Source: Polyangium sp. 6x1
Lineage (GTDB): Bacteria > Myxococcota_A > Polyangia > Polyangiales > Polyangiaceae
NCBI RefSeq assembly: GCF_029946515.1
Contig: NZ_JARZHH010000072.1
Span: forward strand, 1 to 55,500
Direction of reading: 5' to 3'
DNA: 55,500 nucleotides
Below are positions 25,312 through 34,383 of this stretch, in pieces; the stretch's first letter is position 1, and each line of letters opens with the position of its first letter. The position numbers and the translations under genes are program-made. The notes under the pieces were generated by a model. That model searched no databases. It worked only from the letters and a program-made list of their open reading frames with translations, and was not told the origin of the DNA.

Positions 25312-25596
25312 ATGAGAAAGCACATGGGTGGGACGATGCTTGCCTGCATGATCGGAGCGGCGTGTGCGCTCGCGGGGGTGTCGGCGCACGCCGAGGCGCG
25401 TGAGGAAACCAGGGCGGCGCGAGGCTCCCTCGTCGCCGAGCCGACCTTGTGCGCGCGCTGCATGCGCGGGTGTTTGCGCGGCGATTATCGATGGTGGATG
25501 TTCAACTGCGAGTCGCTCTGCGCGGTGCTCCTGTGTCGGCCCGAGCACCGGGTCGGCGCCGACGACGCGGTGACGCGGCGCTCGGTTCAGCCCTGA
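25312..25596 (+). CDS. Small secreted Cys-rich protein
   Basis: This 94-aa protein has a signal peptide (hydrophobic LACMIGAACALAGVSAHA, cleavage probably after AHA) and a mature part of about 65 residues with six Cys (CARCMRGC, then NCESLCAVLLC) likely forming disulfides. GAGGTGG lies just upstream of ATG 25312. A consensus -35 hexamer TTGACA is at 25268-25273, without a good -10. It is divergent from the Cys-rich lipoprotein at 24612-25070, and its last 10 nt overlap the convergent gene at 25587. No family was recognised. Confidence 0.65.
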   Translation: MRKHMGGTMLACMIGAACALAGVSAHAEAREETRAARGSLVAEPTLCARCMRGCLRGDYRWWMFNCESLCAVLLCRPEHRVGADDAVTRRSVQP

Positions 25597-26138
25597 TGCG
25601 GGCCTTTTCCGAGGAGGGGCGCCGTGCTCCTGAACGCGGCATTTCCCTGGAAGCACGTGACGGACGACCCGTTCGGGCCTTGCGGATGATAACGCGACAC
25701 GGTCACGGGCGCCTCGCGCACCGTGGAGCCCTCGGGCGTCCCTATGTACGCCGTGAGCGCGTGGGTCACGTCGTCGGCGAGCAGGCGGCTCGATAGAACC
25801 TGGAAATTGGCGCTCCACGAGCCGTCTTCGGCGAGGTGGCACCATCCCTCGGCGATCGAGAGCGGGGCAATGACGCCACACACTGCGTCCGGCGGGGCTC
25901 GCAGCTCGCATGCCCGGTCCTCCGGCGTGATCTCCATGCAGGGTTTGCCGTCGAGGAAAAGCTCGATGCGATCGGGGCCCTCGCCGCCGGGAATCGAGGC
26001 GGGCGCGTCGAAGCGGACGCCGAGGCTCGTGAAGCAGAAGTCGCCCCCCACCTCCGGGTCGCGCGCCGCCTCGGCCTGGGAGCCGGACGACACGAGCAGG
26101 GTGAGGGCAGCGGCGAATCGCGTTCCATGTCCGTACAT
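25587..26138 (-). CDS. Hypothetical secreted protein
   Basis: This 183-aa protein has a signal peptide (FAAALTLLVSSGSQAEA) and a mature domain with conserved-looking Cys pairs (FCFTSLG, CMEITPEDRACEL, CGVIAPL, WCHLAEDG). The tail is DVTHALTAYIG...VTVSRY...VTCFQG. It resembles small extracytoplasmic beta-sandwich proteins but was not recognised. ATG 26138 is chosen for the GAGGGGAC Shine-Dalgarno directly upstream. It is convergent with and overlaps the gene at 25312 by 10 nt. Confidence 0.65.
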   Translation of the reverse strand: MYGHGTRFAAALTLLVSSGSQAEAARDPEVGGDFCFTSLGVRFDAPASIPGGEGPDRIELFLDGKPCMEITPEDRACELRAPPDAVCGVIAPLSIAEGWCHLAEDGSWSANFQVLSSRLLADDVTHALTAYIGTPEGSTVREAPVTVSRYHPQGPNGSSVTCFQGNAAFRSTAPLLGKGPHQG

Positions 26139-26201
26139 GTCCCCTCGGCATACCAATTTCCATGCCGGTTCCGTCCGAAAGCCCCCGCGCTCTCCTTCCG
26201 T

Positions 26202-26230
26202 TTGACAGGCAGGCGCCCCGGCGCTTTCAT
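26202..26230 (+). promoter_or_regulatory. Sigma-70-type promoter upstream of the AAA ATPase gene
   Basis: TTGACA at 26202-26207, a 17-nt spacer and TTTCAT at 26225-26230. Transcription would begin about 14 nt before the ATG at 26251. The -35 is perfect and the -10 is weak. Confidence 0.4.
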
Positions 26231-26250
26231 CCCGCGGCTGGAACACGACG

Positions 26251-27594
26251 ATGCCTGATCCCGCCCCGCAGCTCCTCCCGTACGACCAGATCAAACAGCA
26301 GCTCGACGCGGGCGCCGTCGCGTGCCTCGCGTCCGCGAGCCCGGAGCTCGTCAACGCGCAGTTGCCCGCGATCTCCTACAAGAAGTCCACGATCACGGTC
26401 GAGCTCTCGTTCCAGAGCCTGCCCAAGGAGGCGTTTTTCCCCATCGTCGACGTGCTCGCGCAGTACTTTCGGTACTTCTCGGAGTTCCGCCGGGGCTATT
26501 TCGGGGTCATCGTCCTCGCCGATCATCACAGCCCTTTCGAGCGCCGGATGGCCGACCGGCGCAAACCGGCCGAGGGGCCCGAGCTCCCGCCGGCGATGAA
26601 GGTGAGCTTCCGGTTCGATCCCAAGGGGCACGGCACGGTCGTCTTTGAAAAAGAGGCGCTCCTCCTGCAAGAGGAGGTGAATTGCATCCTCGACGTCTTG
26701 CGTCGGTATGCCTTCCACGCGGGCGATGCGGGCGGCGCGAGCGCGCCCAAGCAGAAGCTCGCCGAGCTCGGCGCCGTGGTCTTCGAGGCGAGCCCCGCGT
26801 TCTCGGAGGATCGCATCGCCGGCTACGAGCGCACGAAGCGCGAGGTGCGCGAGACCATCGTCTTGCCGCTGCTCCACCCCGAGATCTTCATGGCGGTCGG
26901 CGAAATGGCCCGCACGCGGCCGGGCGCGAGCGTGCCGCGCGCCGTCCTCTTCGAGGGGCCGCCGGGCACGGGCAAGACCACGATGGCGCGCGTCATCGCG
27001 AGCCAGAGCGGGATCCCGCTCGTCTACGTGCCCGTCGAGTCGATCATGAGCAAATGGTTCGGCGAATCGGAGAGGCGGCTCGATCAGATCTTCGATCGGG
27101 CGGGCGCGCTTTCGCGCAGCATCGTCTTCCTCGACGAGATCGACGCTTTCGCCGGCTCGCGCGACCGGGCGATGCACGAGGGGACGCGGCGCATCCTCTC
27201 GGTGCTGCTGCGCCAGATGCAGGGGCTCGTCGATACGAGCAACGTGGTGGTGGTTGGCGCGACGAACCGCAAGGACGACCTGGATCCGGCGCTCCTCAGC
27301 CGGTTCAACCTGTTCGTGCATTTCCCGCTCCCCGACGCGGAGGAGCGGGCGGCCATCCTCGCCTATTATGCGAAACACCTCGGCCCGGAGGAGCTCGCCT
27401 CGCTCGCGCAGCAGGCCGCCGGGCGATCGGGGCGTGAGCTCGAGGATGCGTGCGGCGTGGCCGAGCGGATGTGGGCGTCGCAGATCATCGCGACGAACGC
27501 GAGCGTGACGCCGCCTCCGGTGGAGACGTACGCCACGGCGTTCCGGTTGAAATTCCGATTGTCGGGGGGAGACGGGGCTACTTGCCCTTCGTGA
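26251..27594 (+). CDS. AAA-family ATPase
   Basis: This 447-aa protein has an N-terminal region (1-185) of unknown fold and one classical AAA module: Walker A GPPGTGKT (236-243), pore-loop-like KWFGES (268-273), Walker B IVFLDEID (291-298), and the second region of homology ATNRKDDLDPALLSRF with its Arg finger. The C-terminal lid helices follow. It probably forms a hexameric unfoldase or remodelling ring; the N-domain would choose the substrate. No protease domain is present. Its last 17 nt overlap the convergent lipoprotein gene. Confidence 0.88.
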   Translation: MPDPAPQLLPYDQIKQQLDAGAVACLASASPELVNAQLPAISYKKSTITVELSFQSLPKEAFFPIVDVLAQYFRYFSEFRRGYFGVIVLADHHSPFERRMADRRKPAEGPELPPAMKVSFRFDPKGHGTVVFEKEALLLQEEVNCILDVLRRYAFHAGDAGGASAPKQKLAELGAVVFEASPAFSEDRIAGYERTKREVRETIVLPLLHPEIFMAVGEMARTRPGASVPRAVLFEGPPGTGKTTMARVIASQSGIPLVYVPVESIMSKWFGESERRLDQIFDRAGALSRSIVFLDEIDAFAGSRDRAMHEGTRRILSVLLRQMQGLVDTSNVVVVGATNRKDDLDPALLSRFNLFVHFPLPDAEERAAILAYYAKHLGPEELASLAQQAAGRSGRELEDACGVAERMWASQIIATNASVTPPPVETYATAFRLKFRLSGGDGATCPS

Positions 27595-28786
27595 CCTTCG
27601 GGCAGGCCGCGAGATCGGATTCTTTGAATTTCTTGCCGTTCTCGATGTCCTTCTTCGTCTCGTCCACGTTGCCCTGCGTCGCGTCCTTGACGGGCGCCCA
27701 GGCGGCGTCCTTCGTGGCGAAATCGGTGAGCATCGCGACGGCGCTCTGCTCGAGCTCGAGCTGCTTCTGGAGCGCGCCGATGTAGCCGTCGTCGGCCTGC
27801 GTCAGCGCCGCGCAGCCGTTCTGGAGCTGCTCCAGCGTCACGCTGGCCGTGTCCTTCTTGTACTTGTTCACGAGCGCGTCGTACGCCTCGGCCGCCTGCG
27901 TGCGCGCGCCCATGGCGATGACACCCGCCGCGAGGCGCTGGTTGCGCGCGAGCTCGTACTGGGCGAACGCGATCGGGGGCGGGGCGCCCTGGAACAGGCC
28001 GTCGCGCGCGGAGTTCAGCCACATGAACGTGTAGGGCGCCGTGAGCTCGGTCGACGTCGTCTTCAGCGGGAGCGCGGCGACCTTCGGCTGGAGGCACGTG
28101 GCGACCTGCGCCCCGTTCGGGTCCGTCGGGGGCTCGATCGTCACGGCCGGCGCGGCGGTCTGCGTGAGCTTGACCTGGCCCTTGAAGAGGACCGGATCCG
28201 CGCTCTTCCACGGCGCATAACAATCGCAGAAGCTGCCCTGCGCGAGCCGGATCGCGCCGGCCACGTCGGAGGCCTCGCTGACGCCCATCTTGACGGAGGG
28301 CATCACGCTGGCGAGGTGCTTGTATTGCACTTCGGCCGTCACGCTGTTCGCGGCGGCGGCTTTTTTCTCCCACTCGGGGGCGGTCGCGGTGAACTTGTCG
28401 ACGGCGGCCTTGATGCATTGCTCGCCGGCGGGCGTGACGTTCTGGCCCGTGATGGCGTGCGCGAGCTTGCCGCCCGAGAGGGTGGTCTTGAGGGCGAGGC
28501 TCGTCTCGTCCGCGGGTCCGCGGTTCTTCGGGTCGACGAGGCATTCCATGACGACCGGCCGGGCCGCGACGAGCAGCCCCGTGAGCACCTCGCCGTTGAT
28601 CTTCTCCGGCAGGGCGGGCGCTTGCTGGAAACAAACGCCGAGATCGACGGGGTTGATGTTCACGATGCGCTGCTGCGTGGAGACCGGGCCCGTCGGGGCC
28701 TGGCCTTGACCGGTCTGCGACGCGCCACCACACCCGAGCCCGAGGCCGAGGGCGAGGAGCGGTAGAGCTTTGCGGAGGTGGATCAT
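27578..28786 (-). CDS. Hypothetical lipoprotein
   Basis: This 402-aa protein has a lipoprotein signal (LLALGLGLGCG, Cys19) followed by a Gly/Gln/Pro linker. The mature part contains two similar-looking segments. Each has a Cys in a PxxMxC or VATCLQP context, a VEC/MEC-type strand and a WxxxA helix, reminiscent of the AgmX/TonB-like C-terminal pattern seen in myxobacterial lipoproteins, but the family was not identified with confidence. It is divergent from the gene at 28993 and convergent with the AAA ATPase. Confidence 0.72.
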   Translation of the reverse strand: MIHLRKALPLLALGLGLGCGGASQTGQGQAPTGPVSTQQRIVNINPVDLGVCFQQAPALPEKINGEVLTGLLVAARPVVMECLVDPKNRGPADETSLALKTTLSGGKLAHAITGQNVTPAGEQCIKAAVDKFTATAPEWEKKAAAANSVTAEVQYKHLASVMPSVKMGVSEASDVAGAIRLAQGSFCDCYAPWKSADPVLFKGQVKLTQTAAPAVTIEPPTDPNGAQVATCLQPKVAALPLKTTSTELTAPYTFMWLNSARDGLFQGAPPPIAFAQYELARNQRLAAGVIAMGARTQAAEAYDALVNKYKKDTASVTLEQLQNGCAALTQADDGYIGALQKQLELEQSAVAMLTDFATKDAAWAPVKDATQGNVDETKKDIENGKKFKESDLAACPKVTKGK

Positions 28787-28992
28787 GACTTCATTCCAGG
28801 TGGTTTTACCGGCGTCCTGCCGGCGGGCGCGGAGCTTAGCGGATGGGCTTGGCGGGGCACAAGCGCGGCGGGCACGATCTTCCGGCGGCCGGAGGGCTCG
28901 GACGGATCATTTTCGGGGAACCCTCGCGGCGCCTCGCGCGTCTCACGTCTTCGGCCCGGCTGCCGCTGGGTGGATCCGACGGAGGTTCGAGC

Positions 28993-30255
28993 ATGGACGC
29001 TTCGGGGCGTGAGGGTAGGGGGCAGGGCGAGGGGCCGGCGGTCGAGGCCCGGAAGGGGCGCGGCAGGGCGCGGGGCGCGCGGCTTGCGCTCTTCCTCGGG
29101 GCGGCGTTCTCGGTCGTGGCGGGGCTCGAGTGCAAGCCTTCCCCCCACGCGTCCTCGAAGAAGCAGCCGGAGGCGCCGCTCATCACGGCCGAAGCGCGCC
29201 CGCGGTTCCCGAGGAGCCCCCACGCGAACCCGCGCTGGTCCTGGCCGGGCATGGCGCAATTCCAGTCCGCCTATGATCAGGCGGATCGCCAGGCCAAACC
29301 CATTCGCCTCGTTTATGGTCGTCTCGTCAAGGACGCGGACGGAGACCACGCGGAGGTGGACGACGTGGTGCTCTCCATCGAGCGCGAGGCCGAGGGCGAG
29401 ACGCACGAGCTCCAGGTCGAATTCGCGGCGACGGACGAGGCCTACGACCAGGCGCGCCTCTGGAACCGGCACGGATGGAAGCTCGCGACGGGCCCGATGG
29501 AGCGGGCCGCGGCGGGCGTGCCGCTCGTATTCGAAAGGGGGTCTTCGCGGGTCCGGATCGAGCCGACGTACGTCTCGTCCGAGGGCCGCATTCCGATGGA
29601 GGCGCTCGACGCCTGGTCGTACGTGGCCGCGCTGCTCGCGTCGGATCCGCCGGTGTACGACGCCAACCGCGCCTCGTTCGAGGAGGACGCGGCGGAAAAG
29701 ATCGCGGCCGCGCGGGCCGCGGGCGACAAGGAAAAGGCGCTCTCGTATTATCGCGTCTGGCGCCCGATGGGTCGCTGCTCGATGGATTCGCGGCCGGCGC
29801 AGGTCGCGCGCGAGTATGCGGAGCTCTGTTACGAGATGGGCAAGCTCGGCTGTTTCCTCCAGCTCCAGCTCCGCATCATGGGCGACCAGTTCGCCCGGGT
29901 CGCTTATTCGAGTTACGGCGAGGCCTCGCACGCGACGGAGGCCGAGCGGCTCACCGAGACCGGGCTCGACGTGGATACGTTCTTGCTGGGCCTCGCGCTG
30001 CGGTTCAGCGGCGTCTCGCGCGAGGGCGAGCTCGGCGGATCCCGGCTCGTGCGGTCGATCAAGGAATCGGGGCGCGCGGCGCCGATCGCCGCGAGGCTCG
30101 CGACGTGGGCGAAGGACGCGACGTTCGACGAGTACAGCCGGCTCACGGCGACGCAGATCGTCGCGTTGCTCGAAGAAGACGCGGCGCTCGCCGACGAGGA
30201 GGAGCTTTCGGAGATCGCGCGGTTGTGGCTCGCGCGGCATCGCGCGAAGAAGTAG
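28993..30255 (+). CDS. Hypothetical membrane-anchored protein
   Basis: This 420-aa protein has a basic N-terminus (about 1-28) and a single hydrophobic stretch (ARLALFLGAAFSVVAGL, about 30-46) that acts as an anchor or uncleaved signal. A large soluble alpha-rich domain follows (AAEKIAAARAAGDKEKALSYYRVW, REYAELCYEMGKLGCFLQLQLRIMGDQFARVAYSSYG). The mid-protein Cys and helical repeats could be TPR-like. It was not recognised. ATG 28993 is chosen over one at 28843 for the GGAGG about 7 nt upstream. The gene at 30267 follows after 11 nt. Confidence 0.7.
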   Translation: MDASGREGRGQGEGPAVEARKGRGRARGARLALFLGAAFSVVAGLECKPSPHASSKKQPEAPLITAEARPRFPRSPHANPRWSWPGMAQFQSAYDQADRQAKPIRLVYGRLVKDADGDHAEVDDVVLSIEREAEGETHELQVEFAATDEAYDQARLWNRHGWKLATGPMERAAAGVPLVFERGSSRVRIEPTYVSSEGRIPMEALDAWSYVAALLASDPPVYDANRASFEEDAAEKIAAARAAGDKEKALSYYRVWRPMGRCSMDSRPAQVAREYAELCYEMGKLGCFLQLQLRIMGDQFARVAYSSYGEASHATEAERLTETGLDVDTFLLGLALRFSGVSREGELGGSRLVRSIKESGRAAPIAARLATWAKDATFDEYSRLTATQIVALLEEDAALADEEELSEIARLWLARHRAKK

Positions 30256-30258
30256 TCT
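30253..30258 (+). promoter_or_regulatory. Putative -10 box (TAGTCT) before the SGNH hydrolase gene
   Basis: TAGTCT ends 8 nt before the ATG at 30267 and its first three bases are the stop codon of the previous gene. This fits the leaderless spacing seen elsewhere, but an operon with the upstream gene is equally possible. Confidence 0.25.
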
Positions 30259-30266
30259 TTCCGGTC

Positions 30267-31610
30267 ATGATCGCGAAACGTCCGGCCTGCGCCCTGCCGT
30301 TCGTCCTGCTCCTTGCTGCCTGCTCCGTGGACGGACAAAGTTCGTCGCCGACCGACGGAAGCGCGAGCGGAAGCGGAAGCGGCGGCGGAGGCGGGAGCGG
30401 CGGCGGAAGCGTGCCCGAACCGTCCGGTCCGATCCGATATCCGCACGGCCTGCGGCATTCTCCCCTCTCGAAGACCGTCGTCGAGCGATGGAAGGGCATT
30501 CTTGCCACGAGCCCCGGGCGCCCGACCGTCTTCGCCAAGGTCGGCGATTCGAATACGGTCAATACCGGGTTTTTGACGTGCTTCGGCGGCAATGACATCC
30601 AGTGGGGCGCGAGCGCCGCGCTCGAGCCCACGCGCGCGTTTTTCGGGAAAGACCTCGCCGACGGGGCGAAGACCTCTTTCGAACGGACGACGCTGGCCGC
30701 GAAGGTCGGCTGGTCCTCGGGGGCCGTGCTCGCCGGCGATCCCTCGCCGATCGACCAGGAGCTCGCGGCCATCACGCCCGCCTTCGCCGTCGTCCTGCTC
30801 GGCACGAACGATACCTATCCGCAAGGCGTCGAGCCCTTTGCCGGAAACCTCCTCGGTGTCGTCGACGCGCTCGCCGCGGCCGGCGTCGTCCCGCTGCTCA
30901 CCACCTTGCCCCAGCGCGACGATACCGACGAGGCCCGCGCGCTCGTCCCCGAAATGAACGCCGTCGTCCGCGCCGTGGCCCAGGCCCGGCAAGCGCCGCT
31001 CATGGACCTCTTCGGCGCCCTCGCCGAGCTCTCCGATTACGGCCTCGTCGGCGACGGCATTCACCTGCAATCGTTCGCCCAGGGCGGCGTGCACGCCTGC
31101 TGGTTCGACGCCGCGGGCCTCGGCGAGGGGATGAACCGGCGAAACCTGCTCACGATGGAGGCGCTCGATCGCGTCCGTCGCTTCCTGCTCGAAGGCGAAG
31201 CGCCCGAGCCGCGGCCGAAGGACCTCGCGGGCGAGGGGTCGTGGGAGAGTCCCTTCGAGATCGACGCGCTTCCTTTCGTGGACGATCGCGATACCACGGC
31301 GAGCAAGACCTCGGTCGCGAACGAGTATGCGTGCAGCCCCGTCGACGAGGGCGGCGCCGAGGTCGTCTATCGGATCAACCTGAAGGAGCCGACGAACCTG
31401 CGCATTCGCGTGTTCGACGCCGCGGGCGTCGATATCGACGTGCACTTCATGGACGATCCGGGCGGCGCCGCGGCTTGCGTCGCGCGCGCCGACAAAGTGC
31501 TCGACGTGAGCGCGGGCCCGGGGACGTATTGGATCTCGGCGGATACCTACGTGAGCGCGTCCGGGCCTTTGCCCGGGCCCTACCTGCTCACCGTCGTCGC
31601 GATCGACTGA
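30267..31610 (+). CDS. SGNH/GDSL hydrolase lipoprotein
   Basis: This 447-aa protein has a lipoprotein signal (LLLAAC, Cys19) and a Gly/Ser linker (30-48). An SGNH hydrolase domain follows: block I GDSN (93-96, nucleophile Ser95), block III GTND (179-182) and block V DGIH (263-266, Asp and His of the triad). A C-terminal beta-sandwich (about 330-447; VYRINLKEPTNLRIRVFDAAGVDIDVHFMD) resembles bacterial pre-peptidase or carbohydrate-binding domains. It is probably a surface esterase or acylhydrolase acting on polysaccharide or lipid. The substrate is unknown. Confidence 0.85.
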   Translation: MIAKRPACALPFVLLLAACSVDGQSSSPTDGSASGSGSGGGGGSGGGSVPEPSGPIRYPHGLRHSPLSKTVVERWKGILATSPGRPTVFAKVGDSNTVNTGFLTCFGGNDIQWGASAALEPTRAFFGKDLADGAKTSFERTTLAAKVGWSSGAVLAGDPSPIDQELAAITPAFAVVLLGTNDTYPQGVEPFAGNLLGVVDALAAAGVVPLLTTLPQRDDTDEARALVPEMNAVVRAVAQARQAPLMDLFGALAELSDYGLVGDGIHLQSFAQGGVHACWFDAAGLGEGMNRRNLLTMEALDRVRRFLLEGEAPEPRPKDLAGEGSWESPFEIDALPFVDDRDTTASKTSVANEYACSPVDEGGAEVVYRINLKEPTNLRIRVFDAAGVDIDVHFMDDPGGAAACVARADKVLDVSAGPGTYWISADTYVSASGPLPGPYLLTVVAID

Positions 31611-31647
31611 ACGGGCGAATCCCCGGCCCCATCGGCCACGCTCGTGA

Positions 31648-31653
31648 TACGCT
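31648..31653 (+). promoter_or_regulatory. Putative -10 box (TACGCT) of the first DUF2169 gene
   Basis: TACGCT ends 8 nt before the ATG at 31662. The same box, TACGCT, lies 6 nt before the YceI gene at 51960. Confidence 0.35.
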
Positions 31654-31661
31654 CCGCGGCG

Positions 31662-33311
31662 ATGGCCCTCGTTGCCCACTGGCCCGTTCCCATCACGACC
31701 GTCGGACCGTCGAAGGGGGGAACGACCGTATTTCGTCACGCTGGAAAACTGCACGTAACGTGCGTGCTCAAGGCCACGTTCAAGCTCGTCCCCAACGAGC
31801 CGATGCAGCCTGTGGCCCCGGAGGACCTGTTCCGCGCCGAGATGCACCACCGGGACAACCCGACGCGCAGCATTCGCGCCACGAGTGACGTCGTGCCGCA
31901 CCTGCCGCGCGTCGATATCGTGCTTTCCGGGCACGCCTGCGCGCCCGCGGGCACCACCGTGACCCGGCAGGTCGTGCGCCTCGCCGTCTTCCACGGCCGC
32001 GCGCTCTTCGACAAGACGCTGCACGTCTACGGCGATCGCAAGGGCGCCGAGATCACGCCCTTCGACAAGATTCCCCTCGTCTACGAGCGCGCGCTCGGCG
32101 GCATCGGTTTTCGGCCGAACCCGCACGGCACGGGCAAAGCGCCCGGATCCGCCCCGCCGAACATCGTGTACCCGACGGACGGGAGCCTCGTCGCGGGCTT
32201 CGGGCCGATCTCGCGCGCGCTCTCGCAACGCAAATCGCTGCTCGGCTCGCTCTCGCCCGTGGCGCTCGATCAGCCCGCGCCGGAGATCCCGGCCGATTTC
32301 GATTGGACCTATTTCCAGGCCGCGCCGCCCGATCAGCAGATCGAATCCCTCGTGGGCAATGAATGGATCGTGCTCGAAGGGCTGCACCCGGAGCACGCGC
32401 GAATCTCGTCGCGCCTGCCCACCGCGCGCGGCCTCGTGACGCTCTTCGGCCTTTCCCCGAGCGCACCCGAGGCCGCTCGTACGGTGCCGATGCGGCCCGA
32501 CATTCTGCGCATCGACGCCGATTCGCTGCGCTGCTCGCTCGTTTGCCGTGTCGTCGTGCCGCTCGACGACGAGCGGGCCCTCGGCTCCTTGCGGATCGCG
32601 GGCGGCATCGAGACCGAGGGCCGGCCCCTCGCGCATCTCTTGACGCCGCCGCCCATGCCCGAAAAGAAAGGGCAACCCATGGTCCACACGGTCGACGACC
32701 TGGCGACGACCACGGCGCGCAGCGATACGTGGTCGCGCGGCAGCGACGAAGCGACGGTGGTGCTCGAGGATATCGTGCAGGGCCCGCCGAAGGCGATGCC
32801 GTTCACGCAGAGGCGCGAGGAAAACCCGATGGAAGGGACGTTTGCCCTCGACGGGGACGCGTCGGTGCACGCGCAGCAAAAGCCCGCCATTCCGTTCGCG
32901 GAGGGGCGCAAGGCCGCCGCGCCCGCGACCTCCGGCGCTCCCATTCCGGGCGCGCCCTGGTCGGGTATTCGCGCCGAGGCCGCACCGATGCCGATCGTCG
33001 AGGAAGCGACGCGTGCCCTCTCGTTCGCGGCGGACCTCGCCCATCTCGATTTGTCGGAGGCCGCCGCCGAGCCGCCGCCCCCGCCGCCGAGCGCGCGCGC
33101 GCCGAGCCCCGAGCCGGCCGCGCCCAAAGCGCCGCAGGCCGCGGCAGCTCCACCGCCCGTGCCGCGCCCCGCGCGGACCGATCCGTGGGCGGAGTCCCCA
33201 AAGGAGCCGAAGGTCGAGATCCCGAAGCCGCCGCCGCCGCGGATCCCGCCGAAGCCGGCGGTCAACAAGTCGCTCTACGGCGGCTTTGGTCCGCCCAAAA
33301 AGAAGAGTTAG
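31662..33311 (+). CDS. DUF2169 protein (type VI secretion adaptor-like), Pro-rich tail
   Basis: This 549-aa protein has an N-terminal DUF2169 domain (about 1-320) with the family's recognisable pieces: an early GG-x-x-F-x-KATF strand, VDIVLSGHACAP, YERALGGIGF, and PADFDWTYFQAAPPDQQ. The rest is low-complexity, rich in Pro/Ala (about 430-530), ending in a KKK motif. DUF2169 proteins accompany VgrG and effector genes and are thought to act as adaptors that load cargo on the T6SS tip. It converges with the PAAR-S41 gene with no gap between the stop codons. An ATG at 31644 is possible; 31662 is preferred for the box spacing. Confidence 0.85.
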   Translation: MALVAHWPVPITTVGPSKGGTTVFRHAGKLHVTCVLKATFKLVPNEPMQPVAPEDLFRAEMHHRDNPTRSIRATSDVVPHLPRVDIVLSGHACAPAGTTVTRQVVRLAVFHGRALFDKTLHVYGDRKGAEITPFDKIPLVYERALGGIGFRPNPHGTGKAPGSAPPNIVYPTDGSLVAGFGPISRALSQRKSLLGSLSPVALDQPAPEIPADFDWTYFQAAPPDQQIESLVGNEWIVLEGLHPEHARISSRLPTARGLVTLFGLSPSAPEAARTVPMRPDILRIDADSLRCSLVCRVVVPLDDERALGSLRIAGGIETEGRPLAHLLTPPPMPEKKGQPMVHTVDDLATTTARSDTWSRGSDEATVVLEDIVQGPPKAMPFTQRREENPMEGTFALDGDASVHAQQKPAIPFAEGRKAAAPATSGAPIPGAPWSGIRAEAAPMPIVEEATRALSFAADLAHLDLSEAAAEPPPPPPSARAPSPEPAAPKAPQAAAAPPPVPRPARTDPWAESPKEPKVEIPKPPPPRIPPKPAVNKSLYGGFGPPKKKS

Positions 33312-34370
33312 TCAGGACAGACGGGCGCGGGCCGCGTCGCACGCGGCCGTGATCCACACGGGGCCGCATTCGCCGTCGAGCACGACATCGGGCTCGACGC
33401 CGACGCCGTCGATCGTGAGCCCGCCCGGCCCCGTGCAATGCGCGGCCGTGCGATACGCGAACGGATCGTCCTCTCCCAGGACGAGGCGCTGCGCGCTGCC
33501 TTTTCCGTGCGTCCGCTGGCCGAGGACGACGGCGCGGCCGTGCGCCTTCAATGCCGCGGCGAGGATCTCCGCGGCCGAGCCCGTCCCGCCGTCGACGAGC
33601 ACGACGAGGGGCATCGTATACGCGGCCGGCAATCCGGCGCGGTGGACGAGCTCGTCCCCTTCGGCGTCCTCGATCCGGGCAATCTCCGCGCCTTCGTCGA
33701 GGAACGTCGCCGTCCACGCGACGACCGCGTCGAGGTCGCCGCCCGGGCAGCCCGCGAGATCGAGGACGAGCGCCCGCGCGCCTTTTGATGCGAGCTCGCG
33801 CGCCGCCACGTGAAAGCGGCTCGTGATGTCCGTGGTGACGACCGCGACCCGCACGTATCCGATCCCGTCGTCGAGCATCGTGGCCGTGAGCGGCGCCGTG
33901 CCCGCGCGGCCGAGGATGGCGTCGCCGAGGGCCGCGGCGCGCGCGGCCGAGACGCGGTCCGGCGACGCGGCGGCGGGGGAATGTGCGTACGTGTAAAACA
34001 CGTTCGCGGCGCTCGGGACCACGACCGCGCCGAGCGCGTTGTTCCCGGTGTTGCCCATCGTCGGGCACGTCAAATTGATCGCGGGCATCTTGTCGACGAA
34101 CACGATCGGATTGCCCATGATGTACTTGCCCGGGCCCTTGACGGTCGGGTGCGCCGTGCCGGCCTCGTCGCCGGAGGTCATGGCGATCATCGACCCGAGG
34201 TTCAGCGCGTGGACGCCCGAGACCTTGACGATCGGCGAGAACACCGAGGCCTGCGCGTTCATCGCGATGTTCGGGTACGGAATGGGGACGGGGCCGACCG
34301 GGCTCGGCGTGAGGCACACGTCGGGAAACCCGAAATTCATCCCGGCGCCGCGGTTCGATGCAGGCAACAT
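33312..34370 (-). CDS. DUF4150/PAAR-like protein fused to an S41 (C-terminal processing) peptidase domain
   Basis: This 352-aa protein begins with a PAAR-like DUF4150 domain (about 1-125: FPDVCLTPSPVGPVPIPYPN, the YIMGNPIVFVDKMPAI strand, then TMGNTGNNALG). The rest (about 145-345) is an S41 protease core without a PDZ domain. GTGSAAEI carries catalytic Ser265 and QRTHGKG carries Lys290, 25 residues apart as in E. coli Tsp (S430/K455), followed by the family's GVGVEPD. This reads as a specialised T6SS tip effector that delivers a protease. The start follows AGGAGG at a proper distance. Last gene of the minus-strand T6SS operon; no obvious immunity gene is adjacent. Confidence 0.85.
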   Translation of the reverse strand: MLPASNRGAGMNFGFPDVCLTPSPVGPVPIPYPNIAMNAQASVFSPIVKVSGVHALNLGSMIAMTSGDEAGTAHPTVKGPGKYIMGNPIVFVDKMPAINLTCPTMGNTGNNALGAVVVPSAANVFYTYAHSPAAASPDRVSAARAAALGDAILGRAGTAPLTATMLDDGIGYVRVAVVTTDITSRFHVAARELASKGARALVLDLAGCPGGDLDAVVAWTATFLDEGAEIARIEDAEGDELVHRAGLPAAYTMPLVVLVDGGTGSAAEILAAALKAHGRAVVLGQRTHGKGSAQRLVLGEDDPFAYRTAAHCTGPGGLTIDGVGVEPDVVLDGECGPVWITAACDAARARLS

Positions 34371-34383
34371 GGCAGAGCGCCTC

